Made by a program: the position numbers and the translations under genes. Source: Symbiodinium natans (lineage: Eukaryota; Sar; Dinophyceae; Suessiales; Symbiodiniaceae). Taken from it: DNA of 64,000 bases. This document shows positions 1-10,953 of the stretch, piece by piece (position 1 is the stretch's first letter; each line of letters opens with the position of its first letter). The notes under the pieces were generated by a model. The model saw only the letters and a list, made by a program, of their open reading frames with translations. It was not told the DNA's origin and made no database searches. The stretch is taken from NCBI GenBank assembly GCA_905221605.1, contig CAJNDS010001002.1, forward strand, positions 644,337-708,336, given 5' to 3'.

Positions 1-86
1 TGCTTCTTTTTCTGAGTTGGAGGGCTTCAGACCTAAGGTTTAGGTTTTAGGGTTTAGGGTGCAGGGTTTAGGGTTTAGGGTTTAGT

Positions 87-3000
87 GGCCAGCAGAGGAT
101 CAAGCTGTGGAGCTTGACTCAGTACCGCCGCATCGTCTACCTGGCCACTGGGCAGGAAGAAGTACCGTAAACCCTAAACCCTAAACCCTAAACCCCCAAC
201 GTTAAACCTGATAAAGCAAGGCAGCTCGGGGCCCAGATTCCTGTGCAGCCTTCTGCGCCCAAACTCCAGCCCTGCACGCGAAGCCTTAACCCCCTGAACC
301 CTTAGGGGTTTAGGGTTAGGGTTAAGGCTTTCGGGTTTCGGGTTTAGGGGTTAGGGTTTAGGGTTTAGGCTTTAGGGTTTGGGGTTGGGAGGGAACCCCT
401 TCCTAACTGGACTTTGCCCGGGGTTGCATATGTATATGTATTTGTATCTGTATATGTACTTTTGGGTTTCGTGGTGTGGCAGGAGGATCGGTATGTCCCT
501 TTGACAACGAAGCTCCTAATGATGCCAAAGCGACACCTAGAATCATAGGATCCCTAAACCCTGAACCCGAAACCCTAAACCCTGAACCCTGAACCCTAAA
601 CCCTATACCCTAAACCCCTCCCCCCCCCCCCCCCCCCCCCCCCCCCCCACTCCCCTCCCCTTCCGTAATGGGGCTTAGGGTTTAAGGTTTAGGGCTTTAA
701 GCATTATGGGAAGTGTGTGGCACGGGCGCCTTAGGTGTGCTGTCGGGTGTGCTGTCGGGTTTGCGATCCCAAGGAAGAAGCCCCTGATGAAAAGCAACTG
801 CTGTCGAGATGTTCGGGCCGAACCAGGCTTATGAAGGGTTCCTAGGCCCTTTCGAACCAGCCCTAAACCCTAAACCCTAAACCCTAAACCCTAAACCCTA
901 AACCCTAAACCCTAAACCCTAAACCCTAAACCCTAAACCCTAAACCCTAAACCCTAAACCCTAAACCCTAAACCCTAAACCCTAAACCCTAAACCCTAAA
1001 CCGTAGTGTAGGGTTTAGGGTTTTGGGTTGTTTGGCCTCTCAACCTTGGGGCACTTCCCTTTTTTTTGGAGTGGCGAATCACACCTTGGGGATCCCATAG
1101 TACCATCAAGGGACTACAGGAGGGACCCTTATAATAAGGGACCTTAGGGGTTATTTGGGGGGCTACTTATGTATATAGGGGCTATGTAAGGTACCTGTAC
1201 AGGTTATATAGGGGAATAAGATTAAGGGCCCCTTGTACGGGTCCCTTCTTATACCCCTGAATGCACTTAGGACTATGTAAGGCAATAAAGGGAATAAGAT
1301 TAAAGGTTTTTATTTCCCCATTTATACCCCTTTACCAAAACCCTAAAACCCTAGAACCCTAAAGCCCTAAACCCTAAACCCCAAACCCCAAACCCAAAAC
1401 CCTAAACCCTATTAATACAAAGGACGCAGACACTCTGGTGACTGGGCCCATTGATGAGCTCTTCGCCTTGCCGGCTGCTTGGCAGACTTGTGTTGTTAGG
1501 GTTTAGGGTTTGGGGTTTAGGGTTCAGGGTTTAGGGTTTAGGGTGTCTTCAACATCCCCAAGGCTCAGTTAGATGTGTGGCCGTGTGGCGCCTGAAGCCG
1601 GAAGACTTCCGCACCTCCCAAAGCTGAAGCCCTAAACCCAATGAACCGTCTCGCCTGGAACCCTGGAGCCTCACCTAAACGTCTAAACCCCATATCCCAA
1701 CTCCTGAACCCAAAACCGTAAGCCCTAAACCCTAACCCAAAACCCTTAACCCTTAACGTTTAACCCTTAACCCTTAACCCTTAACCCCTACCCCCAAACC
1801 CCAAACCCCAAAGCCCTAAGCCCTAAGCTCAAGTCAGGACGAGGTGGCCTTTGCTGCACCAGCCCACCTCTCCCGCGACGGGACAGGCCGATTGAGCTGA
1901 AGACTCCCAAGGGTTTAGGGTTTAGGGTTTAGGGTTTATGGTTTATGGTTTAGGGTTTAGGGTTTAGGGTTCAGGGTTTAGGCTGCTGGGTTGCAGCCTT
2001 TTGGTTATGGTTTAGGGTTTAGGGTTCGGTTTTTTTTGGGTTTTTAGGGTTTAGGGTTTAGGATTTTGAGGTTCAGAGCGGCCTCCAGAACAAGCAAATC
2101 TCTATCCCAAGCGTCACAAAGGAGCCGCTCCTTAGGTGTCCGAAGCTGTCCTAACCGAATAGCCCTAAACCCTAAACCCTAAACCCTAAACCCTGAACCC
2201 TAAACCCATGGCTCTCGCAGGCCCCCACTAAGGCCCCGTCACACTTGGTGAGCTTGAAAGAAAGTCTTTCTGTGGAGCCGCTTTGAGCCAAACCCTAGGG
2301 CCCTTTTAGGGTTTAGGATTTAGGGCTGAGGATGCAACTCACTTGTCATTAGTAGGGGACATCAGGGAGTTAGGCACCTTATGTGTTCAAAATAGGGAGC
2401 GATTTCCCGAATTCCCTACTCAGAACCGGTAAGATGAGAAGTCCTCGAGCCGACAGCGATCCCAAACCTAGAGCCTAAGCTAGCCGAAACCCGAAATCCT
2501 TAAAGCCCAATGAGTCTGCAAACCCTACAATTCCCGGCCCAACAAGCGCCTAAACCCTCTAATAACCTTGGCAGCCCAGTGGTACCCTTGTCACCCTTTT
2601 TTTTTGGTTCAAGGTTCCCTTATACAGTAACCAACCAAAAAATGGGTGCCCTTATTTCAATATGGGTAGTGCGCTACCAAGAACTACGGCTTAAGAATCT
2701 AAAGCCTAAACCCTAAAGCCGTCGATGCCCGAAAAGAACGGTGAGCCCCATTAAATGCCCCCCGAAGCCCGCAGCTACCCCCCTCCAAACAGACATGTCG
2801 GCTTCGGATTTAGGGTTTAGGGTTTAGGGTTTAGGGTTTAGGGTCTAGGGTTTAGGGTTTAGGGCGTGGGGTTTAGGGTTTCGGGTGTAGGGTTTAGGGT
2901 TAGGATTCCAGCCCCCCAGGCTCGGAGATCTCGGTGGGTGTCATGAGCCTCCGGCCGGACAGGCCGCGACTCCCAAGTGTTTCAAGGCCCTAAACCCTAA

Positions 3001-6000
3001 ACCCTGAACCCTGAACCCTGAACCCTAAACCCTAAACCCTAGACCCTAGACCCTAAGCCCTAATCCCTAAAGTTTTTGAAGCCCAAGCTGTTTTCTTAGC
3101 CTGTGGCTTGTAGGGCTGAGGGATTTAGTGTTCTCAGGGGGCTTAGCTTGTTTATTTCGGCCCAGAACACAAAACTCGAAACTCTAAACCCTAAACCCGA
3201 AACCCGAAACCCTAAACCCCAAGCCTTCAGTCCCCCTCTGAAAAGGCAGATCTACGAAGCCCTCCTCTCGTTCATCTCGGGGGCCGCCGAGCACTTCGTG
3301 ACGGGCGTGCGCTCTGTGGACGGGTTTTGGGCTTTTTTTAGGGTTTGGCGCTTTAGTGGGTTTAGGTTTGTCTATGGTTTAGGGTTTCTGGGCTTTCGTT
3401 GTTTCAGTTTTGTTCTCATCTTTTCCTGCGGGTGTTTAGGGTTTGGGGTTTAGTGGTTGTTTATGTGTTTTGGGGGATGTGCGGGTGTGTAGGGTAGAGG
3501 GTTTTGGCATTTCGGGGTTTGCAGTGTTTAGGGTTTGGGGCTCAGGGGTTGGGGGTTTGCAACCTATGCACATTCTGGCCATTTCAGTCCCTGTTATAGG
3601 ATGCCCCATTTGTATAGCTGGGGCTCCTTACTAAGCCACTTTGTGTGTGTGTGCGCCCTAAACCCTAAACCCTAAACCCTAAACCCTAAACCCTAAACCC
3701 TAAACCCTAAACCCTAAACCCTAAACCCTAAACCCTTAACCCTATAACCCTATAAACCCTAAACCCTAAACCGGGGTTAGGATTATGGGGCTTAAGGGAT
3801 CGGTTTGGGGTCTTTGGGCTTGTTGTCCGGGACCGTCGCTGTGATCCCTCAAAACTCGACCTTGGGAAGTTTCCCCCTTATACAAACAGTCCTTGAGAGG
3901 GATTATAGTACCCCCTAATATATTCAGGACTTTTGGTATAAAGGGGAACATCCCAACCCACAAACTAAACCCTCAACCGGAAGAATATGCTATCTCGCGC
4001 CAGGACCAGATGCTTCAGCACAGCTTCTTCGCCAGCCACTTCCGCTGGGGCGGCTATCCCAGGTCCCGGGACCACACCCAAACCCTAAACCCTAAACAGC
4101 CTAAATCCTAAATCCTAAACCCTAAACCCCAAACAGCCTAAACCCTAAACCCTTTAGGACTTTAATTAGGGGTGAGGGATGATGCGAAAGGGGCCCAAAC
4201 TTGCAGCAGATCCTCCTCAGTTGAGGCCATGTGTTTGGCATGTCAGTGGTGATCATCGTGAGGCACTATTTAGTTTAACCCCTAAACCCTAAACCCTAAG
4301 CCCTAAACCTAAACCCTTAAACCTTTTCTTACCCAGACAACTCAGCCAGCAAAGAGAAACAAAAAGAAGAGAAACCCGCAGGTGGGAGGTGGGCACCGGC
4401 CGCTTCGCAGGCTGCGCCGAGGTCCCAAGATTAGGGTGTAGCCTTTGGGGTTTAGGGTCAGGGTTTAGGGTTTGGGTTTTGGGGTTTAGGGTTAAGAGCT
4501 TGGGGCTTAGTGTTTAGGGCAAAGAGCTTGGGGTTTAGGGTCAAGAGCTGTTTAGGGTTAATGCTTGGTGTTTGGGGTTTAGGCCTAAGAGCTTGGGGTT
4601 TAGGGTTTCGAGAGCTTGGGATTAAGGGTTTGGCGTGTAGGGTTTAGGATTAGTAAGGGTAAAGAGCTTGGGGTTTAGGACTTTGCGGCGTTTAGGGTCT
4701 AGAGCTTAGGGGTTAGGGTTTAAGGTTCGGAGCTTTGGGTTTAGGGCTCCGGTTTAGGGCTTAGGGCTGTTTAGGGTTTAGAGTTTTGGGCTTCTAGGGT
4801 TGGGGTTTAGGGTTTAGGGTTTAGGGTTTAGGGTTTAGGGTTTAGGGTTTAGGGTTTAGGGTTTAGGGTTTAGGGTTTAGGGTTTAGGGGGTTTAGGGTT
4901 TTGGGCTACAAGGCTTTCGAACCCTTCAGGTGTCGGCTCAAGGTTTGCGCATGTTGGCTTTAGGATGTTTTGGGGGGCTAAACGCCAGAACCCTAAATCC
5001 AGTTACCCGAAACCGTAAGCCCTAAGCCCCGAACCTTGAGCCCTAAACCCAGTCGTTTCGGAGGCCGTCGGGGCTTTCAAAGAGGCCAGGGTTTAGGGCC
5101 TTCAGATTTCAGATCCTTTAGGATTCAGGGTTTAGGGTTTAGAAGTTCCGTTCAGGCGGACCCCCATGGCCCCTTCATCGTAGGCCCCCGTCATCCTCAA
5201 CCTTTTGAAGAGCGCCAGAGATGGTTTTTAGGGACAAGTCCAAGGCTTGGGGTCCCTTATAGGGCTTATCTGAACCGATCTCCTCCACCGGGCGACCTGT
5301 CTCCTAAACCCTTAAACTCCCGAAGCTAAGCTCCACGCTTCTCCAGGAAACCCCTATCTCCCAAACCCTAAACCCCTAAACCTTACAAACCCCCTCCAAC
5401 CCCCTTCAAACTCCCGAAGCTAAGCTAAACGCTTCTCAAGGAAACCCCAAATTCCCTGAAACCCTCAAACCCCTAAACCCATCAAACCCTAAACCCTAGC
5501 CCTAAACCCTAAACCCGAGGCTCTAAACCCTAAACCTTTAAAACAAAAAAACAACGAAGCTAAGCTAAACGCTTCTCCAGGATGCCCCGCCCATGAGCCC
5601 CAGCGGCTTCGAGGCTCCTGGCCAGGAAAGCCTTGGGCTGGTACCTCGCCCTTTAAGGAGGTGTTGTTTTGGGTTTCGGGCTTTTGGTTTGGGATTTGGG
5701 GGGCTTTCGGGCGTAGGGGCTTTCGGGCTTATGGGCTTTCGGGCTTGGGTTTCTGACTTTTAGGGCTTTAGGGTCTGGGCCTCTTGTGTGGGTTAGGGTA
5801 TTTAGGGTTTATGGCACTGGCCGTTACAAATGCTCCTGCTGTTGCTACTCCGACTACTAAGTAGACATAAGTAGACTAGTGCTATGTCTCTATATCATCA
5901 AAATTCCGTGCTTCATTTGTTCATTTGTTTTTCCTTTATCTTGAGTTTTGTCGTCCCCATTATACGAACAGTCCTCACCCAGTATAATCCCTTTTCAGGA

Positions 6001-7393
6001 CGGTTAGTATAGCGGGGAACATCCAAGAACCCACCCAAAAAGGAGAAGCATTCTTCCTTATAAGCGCTATACAGGGACGATCATTATGTATGTTCTTTTG
6101 GGGGGTTCTTAAGCACATAATAGTGAAGTCAAGGCGGTAGCAACCCATAGTCTGGGAATCGGACAAAGCTTGAGTACGTCGAATCAAATCTTGATGCTGC
6201 ACATATTCCGTTGTTGCACGTTCTCCCCGGGGCCCCCTTTCATCGAGGAACGGATCTAACCGGACCATAGTGCTACCCTGAGCCCTAAACCCACGAATCC
6301 TTATGTCATAACGGGTCTTTCTTCGCTGGGCGGCCCAAACCGTATAACCCCATAATCCTATCTCTTGGGATGTTCCCCCCTATACTGACTGGCCTGAGTA
6401 ATAGGGATTATAAAGTAGGGGGGGATTAAGCCGGTCTTCGGGGTTTGTGGTTTAGGGAATCCAACGCTGAAACTCTGACCTGTATAATGATTCTTTAAGG
6501 CCCTAAACCCTAACCCCTAAACCCTAAACCCTAATCCCCGAGGTGTGCGTCCTGCCGCCTCGGTACGACTTTTGCGTCTCGTATCCGGCGCTCGTTGCTG
6601 GCATGGACTCGGCCGAGTTTCAAGAGGAGCCGCGGTTTAGGGTTTGGGGTTGAGGGTTTAGGGTTTGGGGTTTGGGGTTTGGAGTTTGGGATTTGTGTCA
6701 TCTGAATTTTCTTCTCGCGCCGCCCTCAGAATTAGGTGTAGTTACTTGTTTTTTTGTTCATGCTCCTTTTATGAGGGGAGTCATTGGTGTCATCTGCTGT
6801 TCTGGTTTTGGGTTTCTTAGAGTTCAGGGTCTAGGGCTCCCCCTTCCCTTCCCCCCCAAATTTCCTAAGCTTCATCAAGCTCTAAACTAGACCGATTGTT
6901 GGAGACTGTTTTAGTTCTGCCTGAAATTGCAGTTGTAGGAACAGCTGAGTAGACCCTGCCCTAAACCCCAAGAAAGTAATCCTCTAAACCCGAAACCCTA
7001 AACCCTAAACCCTAAACCCTATTCGGATCTTGGGTTCTCATGCCCCCCCACCCCCTCCCCCCTTGGAAAACGGCGGAAAGCCTCGCAAATCTGCAGGCCG
7101 AGTTGGCGATCCAGTTCCTCCAGCCAGGCGTCCCTTGGCTCTCAGGTGCACATAGGGTTTCGGGCTTGAACGTGAAACCCTAAACCCTAAAGTATAACCC
7201 TAAACCCTGAACCCTAAACCCTAAACCCTAAACCCTAAACCCTAAACCCTAAACCCTAAACTCCAGAGCCCTGCTCTGATCCCACCCAGAAAAGGAGCGC
7301 GCGGAAGGGGAAGGCTTTCTTCCGCAGCTGCGCGCTAAGCTGCTGCACTGGACGGGGCCGCGGAGAGCCTTGGAATGGAACCGTACTTCCTGA
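87..7393 (+). CDS. GT8-family glycosyltransferase gene, ten exons, 5' partial
   Basis: Exons 87-143, 1423-1473, 1838-1886, 2920-2962, 3246-3318, 4004-4062, 4382-4421, 6543-6634, 7081-7145 and 7290-7393 join without a frame break to a TGA at 7391. The product carries, in order, the landmarks of glycogenin/galactinol-synthase-like GT8 enzymes: LTQYRRIVYL then DADTLV (the DxD metal/nucleotide-sugar site), IDELF, VGVMSLRPDR (the usual NAGVMVLRP position), DQMLQHSFF, VCVLPPRYDF and LLHWTGPRR near the end (the HxxG..KPW position). GT8 enzymes transfer a sugar from a nucleotide-sugar to a protein or glycan acceptor; the acceptor here cannot be told. The motif corresponding to KPW reads RRALEW and the NAG Asn is replaced, so activity is uncertain. 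5' splice sites are GC four times, GA once and GT four times. The first exons lie outside the window. Introns hold most of the telomere-like repeats. GT8 assignment is inferred from motif order. Confidence 0.82.
144..1422 (+). other. GT8 intron 1
   Basis: GC-AG intron of about 1.28 kb. It holds CCCTAAA/TTTAGGG runs (largest 861-1001, about 20 units), a poly-C run near 617-648 and an AT-rich repetitive segment at 1120-1320 with several copies of a GGGAATAAGATTAA-like motif. Open stretches near 212-290 and 770-840 do not fit the GT8 chain. Confidence 0.6.
861..1001. repeat. CCCTAAA block, about 20 units
   Basis: Perfect telomere-type heptamers, inside GT8 intron 1. Confidence 0.97.
1423..1473 (+). 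CDS. GT8 exon with DxD motif
   Basis: Seventeen codons beginning DADTLVTGPIDELF after an AAAG acceptor. They continue directly from the exon ending RRIVYL at 143 (GC donor at 144), restoring the canonical YLDADTLV block. The exon leaves through a GC donor at 1474, phase 0. Confidence 0.85.
1838..1886 (+). CDS. GT8 exon
   Basis: Reads DEVAFAAPAHLSRDGT plus one base. The 5' splice site AG|GCC and the next acceptor CAG|GCT share AGGC, so the exact junction is ambiguous but the mRNA is the same. Confidence 0.75.
2567..2682. mobile_element. hairpin element, family 2 (GTAGCCCAGTGGT)
   Basis: CTTGGCAGCCCAGTGGTACC / GTAGTGCGCTACCAAG arms with TTCCCTTATA..AGTAACCAACC core. Confidence 0.75.
2920..2962 (+). 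CDS. GT8 exon (NAGVMVLRP position)
   Basis: Encodes SEISVGVMSLRPDR. The donor GACAG|GCC and the acceptor AAAAG|GCAG of the next exon again share AGGC, giving DRQIYEALLSF across the junction. Confidence 0.8.
3246..3318 (+). CDS. GT8 exon
   Basis: Encodes QIYEALLSFISGAAEHF and RSV. A GA donor follows (GTG|GACGGG). It joins to GAC CAG at 4004, giving the DQ..L..F block expected at this point in GT8 enzymes. Confidence 0.78.
3657..3745. repeat. CCCTAAA block
   Basis: About 11 units in a GT8 intron. Confidence 0.95.
3862..3955. mobile_element. hairpin element, family 1 (TTCCCCCTTATA)
   Basis: Inverted arms TTTCCCCCTTATACAAACAG and TATAAAGGGGAACATCCC around a short loop. MITE-like; no coding capacity. 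Confidence 0.75.
4004..4062 (+). CDS. GT8 exon with DQ..L..F block
   Basis: Encodes DQMLQHSFFASHFRWGGYP. GT donor (AG|GTCCCG). The next 40-nt exon at 4382-4421 reads WEVGTGRFAGCAE and leaves through GAG|GTCCCA. Confidence 0.8.
4800..4895. repeat. TTTAGGG block
   Basis: About 12 units, opposite orientation to the 3657 block, in a GT8 intron. The 4430-4800 stretch upstream is degraded heptamer sequence. Confidence 0.95.
5300..5600. repeat. local repeat inside GT8 intron
   Basis: Three copies of a roughly 30-bp unit, CGAAGCTAAGCT..ACGCTTCTC, at about 5320-5350, 5411-5442 and 5557-5584. The last is followed by an exon-like stretch (DAPPMSPSGFEAPGQESLGL) that is not needed for the GT8 frame. Confidence 0.6.
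5955..6032. mobile_element. hairpin element, family 1
   Basis: CCATTATACGAACAGTCC / TATAGCGGGGAACATCC arms. Confidence 0.65.
6543..6634 (+). CDS. GT8 exon ending in a telomere-repeat splice donor
   Basis: Encodes VCVLPPRYDFCVSYPALVAG and on to EEP. The 5' splice site is CCGCG|GTTTAGGG: the first base of a telomere-like heptamer run supplies the GT. Acceptor CCCCGAG at 6536-6542. Confidence 0.85.
7081..7145 (+). CDS. GT8 exon
   Basis: Reads LANLQAELAIQFLQPGVPW. Acceptor GGAAAG, donor TCAG|GTGCAC; phase carries into 7290. Confidence 0.78.
7290..7393 (+). CDS. GT8 terminal exon
   Basis: Follows the acceptor CACCCAG. Encodes EKERAEGEGFLPQLRAK then LLHWTGPRRALEW and a TGA at 7391-7393. The H-x-x-G spacing matches the C-terminal conserved motif of GT8 enzymes. 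Confidence 0.82.
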
Positions 7394-7426
7394 TTTGTTT
7401 GGGGGAAACCTTGTGGGGGAAGGTTT

Positions 7427-7535
7427 AAGGTTTAGGGTTTAGGGTTTAGGGTTTAGGGTTTAGGGTTTAGGGTTTAGGGTTTTAGGGTTTTAGGGTTTTA
7501 GGGTTTAGGGTTTAGGGTTTAGGGTTTAGGGTTTA
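7427..7535. repeat. TTTAGGG block
   Basis: About 15 units just after the GT8 stop codon; three units have an extra T. Confidence 0.95.
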
Positions 7536-7934
7536 GAAACGTCGGGGAGCTGGCCGTCGGGGCTACACTACAGCCTACGAAGGGGCCCCCCTATGACCCA
7601 TCTGCCTATAGGTTCAGGACTCTGTGGTGCTTTACTGCAACTTTAGATCCTCAGCCTTTTTGGGTTTCTTGGGTTTCTGAATACGGCAGCTAACAATTAA
7701 ATTCATAGCTGCCAAGAGGAGGAAGGTCTGGAGGTCAGAGCTTAGAGGCGAAAGGTTTAGGGTTTGGGGTTTAGGGTTTGCTGTTAGTTTAGGGTGTACA
7801 TGGATTTTTAAGGTGTTGAAATTTGAGAAGGTTTAGAAGCGTTAGAAGGCTTACACAGTTGAGAAGGTTTAGAAGTTTAGACTGTTTAGACGGTTTAGAG
7901 GGTTTAGAAGGGTTAGGTTTAGAAAGGTTTAGGT

Positions 7935-8075
7935 AACCCAAGCTCAGAGCAGAGAAAGGAAAGCCCTGGTTTAGGGTTTAGGGTTTAGGGTTTAGGGTTT
8001 AGGGTTTAGGGTTTAGGGTTTAGGGTTTAGGGTTTAGGGTAGCCCAAGCTCAGAGCACAGAAAGGAAAGCCCTGG
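7935..8075. repeat. telomere-like block between 35-bp direct repeats
   Basis: The same 35-bp sequence (AGCTCAGAGCA.AGAAAGGAA core, two mismatches) stands at 7935-7969 and 8041-8075, on either side of about ten TTTAGGG units. The right copy runs into the exon starting at 8073. Confidence 0.85.
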
Positions 8076-9532
8076 ATGCACTACCTCTCCATTTCGCGCA
8101 CGCTCTTCGACAGCCTCTGGTGGAATGAGCATGACGAGATGTGCAAGGAGGTCGAGGCACCGCGGGTTTAGGGTTTAGGGTTTAGGGTTTAGGGTTTAGG
8201 GTTTAGGGTTTAGGGTTTAGGGTTTAGGTTTTCGAGATTCGGGGTACCTAATTGGGTTCTTGAATATAAGGGATTCCTACTATTTGGGAGGTCTATATTC
8301 GGGGTCCCTTATTATCGTAAACCCCCAGTGCCCCTAAGCCCTAGAGACCTAAACTGATCGAGACAATGCCCGGGGTGTAGGGAAGGCCATGCCGCTTCTG
8401 TTTGAGGGTTGAGGCTTCAGGGTCTAGCATTTAGGGTTAGGTTCTAGGGAAACCCTTGGAAAGCTTAGATGGAACTCCATGTTTTTTTTGCGGTACACTA
8501 CCCTAAACCCCCAACCCTAAACCCTAAACCCCAAGCCCGAAACGCTAGAATTTAGGCCCCGGTGCCAACTTGCGAGGAGCAGCGCCGGCACTCCCTTGAT
8601 GGACCCGCGCTGTGCCGTTTCGATTGCGAATCCTTGTAGAAAAAGGCTCCTAGACCCTACATAGCGGGTTTAGGGTTCAGGGTTCAGGGTTTAGGGTTCA
8701 GGGTTCAGGGTTCAGGGTTTAGGGTTTAGGGTTAGGGTTCACGGTTTTTCCCAAAACCCTAAACCCTAGACCCTGTAATGGCGTAGGGGTTCGGGTTTAG
8801 GCCCCCCTCGGAATGTGCACCCTTGGGATCCCTTTAGACCTTGAAAAAGGTTTAAGGTTTGGGGTTTAAGTTTAGGGTTGAGGGGTTTAGGTTGGGGGTT
8901 AATTATAGGGTTGGGAGTTTAGGGTTTGTCTGTGTGTGTGTGTGTGTGTTTGTAAGGGTCTGGGGTTTATAGGGTTGAGGGTTTAGGGTTTTAGGGTTTA
9001 GGGTTTTAAGGGTTTGGGGTTTATAGGGTTGAGGGATGTAGGGTTTAGGGTATGGGGTTTGTTCGGCCTGCCTCTGCAGACTAGCTGGGGTTTGTTCGGC
9101 CTGCCTCTGCAGACTAGCTGAGGCAGGAGCGCTACGTGAAAGAGCTGGAAGGGGCGGCTAACAATCCTTGGGCCTTAAAGCACAAACCCTACCCTAAACC
9201 TAAATCCTAAATAAGTCCATCAATAAGCAAAATAGACATGTATGTCTTACGTTCATTTGTTCACACCCCTGAACTTAAGCATCTAAATGAATACATATAT
9301 ATATAACGCAAAAGTGTGTATTTATGTATATATATATATGCTGTGCACAGAAAAACTCCAAGCTGAATCACGGCACAAGAAGCTATAAGAAGTATACGCT
9401 GTGCTACAGGAGTCTAGGGTTTAGGGTTTAGGGTTTAGGGTTTAGGGTTTAGGGTTCAGGGTTCAGGGTTCAGGGTTTAGGGTTTAGGGTTTAGGGTTTA
9501 GCATCCCGCCGGACTTCTTGGCTGCCGCGCAG
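8073..9532 (+). CDS. unrecognised gene, four chained exons (partial)
   Basis: Four islands join in phase: 8073-8165 (MHYLSISRTLFDSLWWNEHD, then EMCKEVEAPR), 9127-9171 (ERYVKELEGAANNPW), 9351-9409 (NSKLNHGTRSYKKYTLCY) and 9502-9532 (IPPDFLAAAQ). Donors are GT (again GTTTAGGG, at 8166), GC and GA. The reading is acidic/aromatic with no domain I recognise. Neither start nor stop was found. Later islands on the same strand (9927-9999 MPLNILWGHSVFDLLSRAAG; 11096-11140 VGPKLVAAQLHTRR) may belong to the same gene. Confidence 0.5.
8236..8325. mobile_element. hairpin element, family 5 (GGGTTTACGA)
   Basis: Right arm TTATCGTAAACCCCC; core AAGGGATTCCTACTATTTGG. Related copies at 23515-23625, 33972-34058, 34256-34352, 34366-34450, 40366-40435 and 58706-58802. 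Confidence 0.65.
9053..9120. repeat. 33-bp tandem duplication
   Basis: GGGGTTTGTTCGGCCTGCCT followed by CTGCAGACTAGCTG occurs twice head to tail just before the exon acceptor at 9126. Confidence 0.8.
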
Positions 9533-9591
9533 TTTTGTTAGGGCAGCTCAATGAGGCGTCGACGTGAAGAGATCCTTTCAAAGCAGCCGTA

Positions 9592-9725
9592 GGGTTTAGG
9601 GCTTAGGGCTTAGGGCTTAGGGCTTAGGGCTTAGGGTTTAGGGTTTAGGGTTTAGGGTTTAGGGTTTAGGGTTTAGGGTTTAGGGTTTAGGGTTTAGGGT
9701 TTAGGGTTTAGGGTTTAGGGTTTAG
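9592..9725. repeat. TTAGGGC then TTTAGGG block
   Basis: Six GGGCTTA variants run into about 13 canonical units without a gap, a homogenised variant patch at one edge. Confidence 0.95.
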
Positions 9726-10135
9726 GGGATATACAACATTCTGCCTGCTATGGGGTCTGATGCCTGTGGGTAAGACCTACTTTGGAGCACACGATGGGGC
9801 TTCGAGTTTTTACTCGCATGTAGGGTTGGGATCTTAGGCTTTCGGAGGTTGCTTGCTCTTCCGTCTCTTTCGCGGAGTCACTTTTGCAAAAAGGGCCGCC
9901 TGTTGGTGGCAAATAGCTCCCCAGCCATGCCTCTGAACATTTTGTGGGGCCACTCCGTCTTCGACCTGCTTAGCCGTGCAGCTGGGCTGCTTAAGGGCTC
10001 TTGGGCCTTAGGGAACGGAATCCTAAACCCTAAACCCTCTTAAACCCTCAAAACCAAGTTTAGGTTCAGGGCCTGGGGAGTTAGGGTCAGGATTTAGGCG
10101 CTGCGTGCAAGGGCTACCTAGGGCTTTGAGTGGTT

Positions 10136-10212
10136 TAAACCCTAAACCCTAAACCCTAAACCCTAAACCCTAAACCCTAAACCCTAAACCCTAAACCCTA
10201 AACCCTAAACCC
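10136..10212. repeat. CCCTAAA block
   Basis: About ten units. Confidence 0.95.
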
Positions 10213-10319
10213 CCAAAGTTCGTGTTTAGGGTCGAGGGCTCAAGGTTTGGGATGCCGGGGTTTTAGAAACGCCAGATTCTCGGGTTTGGTGACCCTTGTG
10301 TTGCACTAACATATATAAT

Positions 10320-10438
10320 TGGATGTTCCCCCTTATACGCACAGTCCTTTATGGGAATGATATGGTGGGGGGGGGGGGGGGGGGGGGGGAGTACTATAAT
10401 CCCGATTAAGGACTGTTAGTATAAGGAGGAGCATCCCA
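10320..10438. mobile_element. hairpin element, family 1, with poly-G loop
   Basis: GGATGTTCCCCCTTATACGC / GTATAAGGAGGAGCATCCC arms; the loop carries a roughly 25-bp poly-G run. Confidence 0.8.
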
Positions 10439-10723
10439 ATATATAAACCCTGAACCCTGAGCACCCCCCCCCCCCATTTGGTTTAAGGTCATGTTCCTCC
10501 TGAATGGTCCTTGTTGGAGTCTAACCCCTAAGCCCTTTTTGGGGTTTAGGGTCTAGGGTAACTAAGCCCTGAGCCCCGATGCCCTTTGTGGGTTGATGCA
10601 AAGGCCTTCAAGATAGGAGTGGCATGGCAGGCTTAGAGACTCATATGACTCGTATGGGAAGTTCCCTAGGCTGTCTTCGGTTCTTGTTGGTTTCTAGAAT
10701 GATATGGAGTAGGGCTTATATCC

Positions 10724-10838
10724 CAAAGAGCCCGATATTGCTTAATTAATAATAATTAAGGAACATTCCTTAAATCATGTAGGGATCTTTAATATGATTT
10801 AAGGTATATTCCTTCATTAAGCAATATTGGGCTCTTTG
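10724..10838. mobile_element. hairpin element, family 8 (AAAGAGCCCAATATTGC)
   Basis: AAAGAGCCCGATATTGCTTA / TAAGCAATATTGGGCTCTTT arms plus an inner AATATTCCTTAAATCAT pair: an almost complete palindrome. Confidence 0.9.
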
Positions 10839-10953
10839 TGTATATTTCTGTTCTTGGTGAGTGTATATAAGGTTCTGTTCTAATGTTGGTGAGTGTGCGG
10901 GGTTAGGGATCCCGTAGTCTTTACGGAATGAGTAATTAGGCCCTTTGTTATGG

